From an uncultured Prevotella sp. (GTDB lineage Bacteria > Bacteroidota > Bacteroidia > Bacteroidales > Bacteroidaceae): a stretch of 54,986 nucleotides of DNA. The stretch covers positions 1 to 54,986 of the forward strand of contig CAMCBZ010000018.1 in the NCBI GenBank assembly GCA_945873145.1. The letters run 5' to 3'. The notes beneath the pieces are model-generated. The model had not been told where the DNA came from and searched no databases. It saw only the letters and a list, made by a program, of their open reading frames with translations. Both the position numbers and the translations under genes were made by a program. Below, in pieces: positions 54,724-54,986 of this stretch (positions are counted from its first letter, which is position 1; every line of letters begins with the position of its first letter).

Positions 54724-54900
54724 CTACCAATCAAACTTATCACTATCCTCCTCCATATAAGGTAACCAAGGATTAATCTTTGCATCTATTGCTAACGTAT
54801 TCGTAACTGTTGCAGTCTCACTTCCAGCTAACATATGTACATCGCTGTTAAAGACGATTGTACTTACCATAGGTTTAATATAATGTTTCTTCTTTTCCAT
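54724..54900 (-). CDS. 58-residue candidate precursor peptide
   Basis: Starts ATG 54900, TAG 54724-54726. It opens MEKKKHYIKPMVSTIVF and has MLAGS at 23-27, then ETATVTNTLAIDAK and an acidic end EEDSDKFDW. The KxxYIKP...MLxGS layout matches small peptides frequent in Prevotella and Bacteroides, which often stand by modification enzymes; a leader ending near LAGS and a Ser/Thr-containing core is my reading. It lies 65 bp before the GT27-like gene, so the two likely share a transcript. A weak CATTTTTG box (54926-54933) is upstream. The contig ends within 90 bp. Confidence 0.7.
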   Translation of the reverse strand: MEKKKHYIKPMVSTIVFNSDVHMLAGSETATVTNTLAIDAKINPWLPYMEEDSDKFDW

Positions 54901-54986
54901 GACTATATATAATTAAAAGATAGTACAAAAATGGCCCAAGGGGGATTGTCCGTGGCGGACGGATGCCGCTGCCTAACCAAAGAACT

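Overview
The window looks like a chromosomal contig from a Bacteroidales bacterium, most likely Prevotella or a close relative. Bacteroidota-type promoters (TTG, about 20 nt, TAnnTTTG) precede many genes, Shine-Dalgarno sites are not apparent, and the order rplM-rpsI-rpsB-tsf, a PorT-type beta-barrel gene, a GH2/GH51 pair and a TPR-membrane-HTH regulator all fit that phylum. Bases 1-49 are not biological: they are an Illumina Nextera adapter with its index, so the left edge is an assembly end. No tRNA, rRNA, CRISPR array or intact insertion sequence was seen.

Left part (50-28300) is mainly a surface-polysaccharide locus. It starts with two glycosyltransferases on the minus strand. An insertion of other genes follows: a stand-alone ncRNA with its own promoter and terminator, a higBA toxin-antitoxin pair, a RIC/hemerythrin-LuxR regulator and a superoxide reductase. 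A long plus-strand run comes next: sulfatase-type phosphoethanolamine transferase, two acyltransferase-3 proteins, UbiA prenyltransferase, HAD phosphatase, GtrA flippase-like protein and a DUF6080-like multi-span protein. The last four together resemble the mycobacterial polyprenyl-phosphoryl-pentose pathway. After a PDDEXK/AAA protein come a GT2, an IspD-like cytidylyltransferase with an SDR epimerase, LicD, a hexapeptide acetyltransferase, three more glycosyltransferases, a second DUF6080-like protein, and a minus-strand operon running glf - (DUF3791/DUF3990/DUF3791) - wzx. UDP-galactopyranose mutase and a galactofuranosyltransferase-like protein suggest galactofuranose in the glycan. The cytidylyltransferase/LicD set suggests a CDP-linked phospho-substituent.

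Middle part (28300-47700) is mostly housekeeping: ribosomal operon with a structured leader, XRE-cupin regulator with an acyl-CoA synthetase, an esterase fused to a degenerate nucleotidase-like domain, a secreted arabinofuranosidase/beta-galactosidase pair, O6-alkylguanine-DNA alkyltransferase, a large Dna2-like nuclease-helicase, PorT-like protein, GreA and a HIT protein.

Right part (47700-54986) has mannose-1-phosphate guanylyltransferase, a pyridoxal-kinase-like protein, an AspT/YidE transporter, a TPR-membrane-HTH lipoprotein regulator, and at the very end a glycosyltransferase with polypeptide-GalNAc-transferase hallmarks directly downstream of a 58-residue Ser/Thr-containing peptide. 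This last pair, possibly a glycosylated-peptide system cut by the contig end, and the UbiA-HAD-GtrA-DUF6080 cassette are the two most promising leads.
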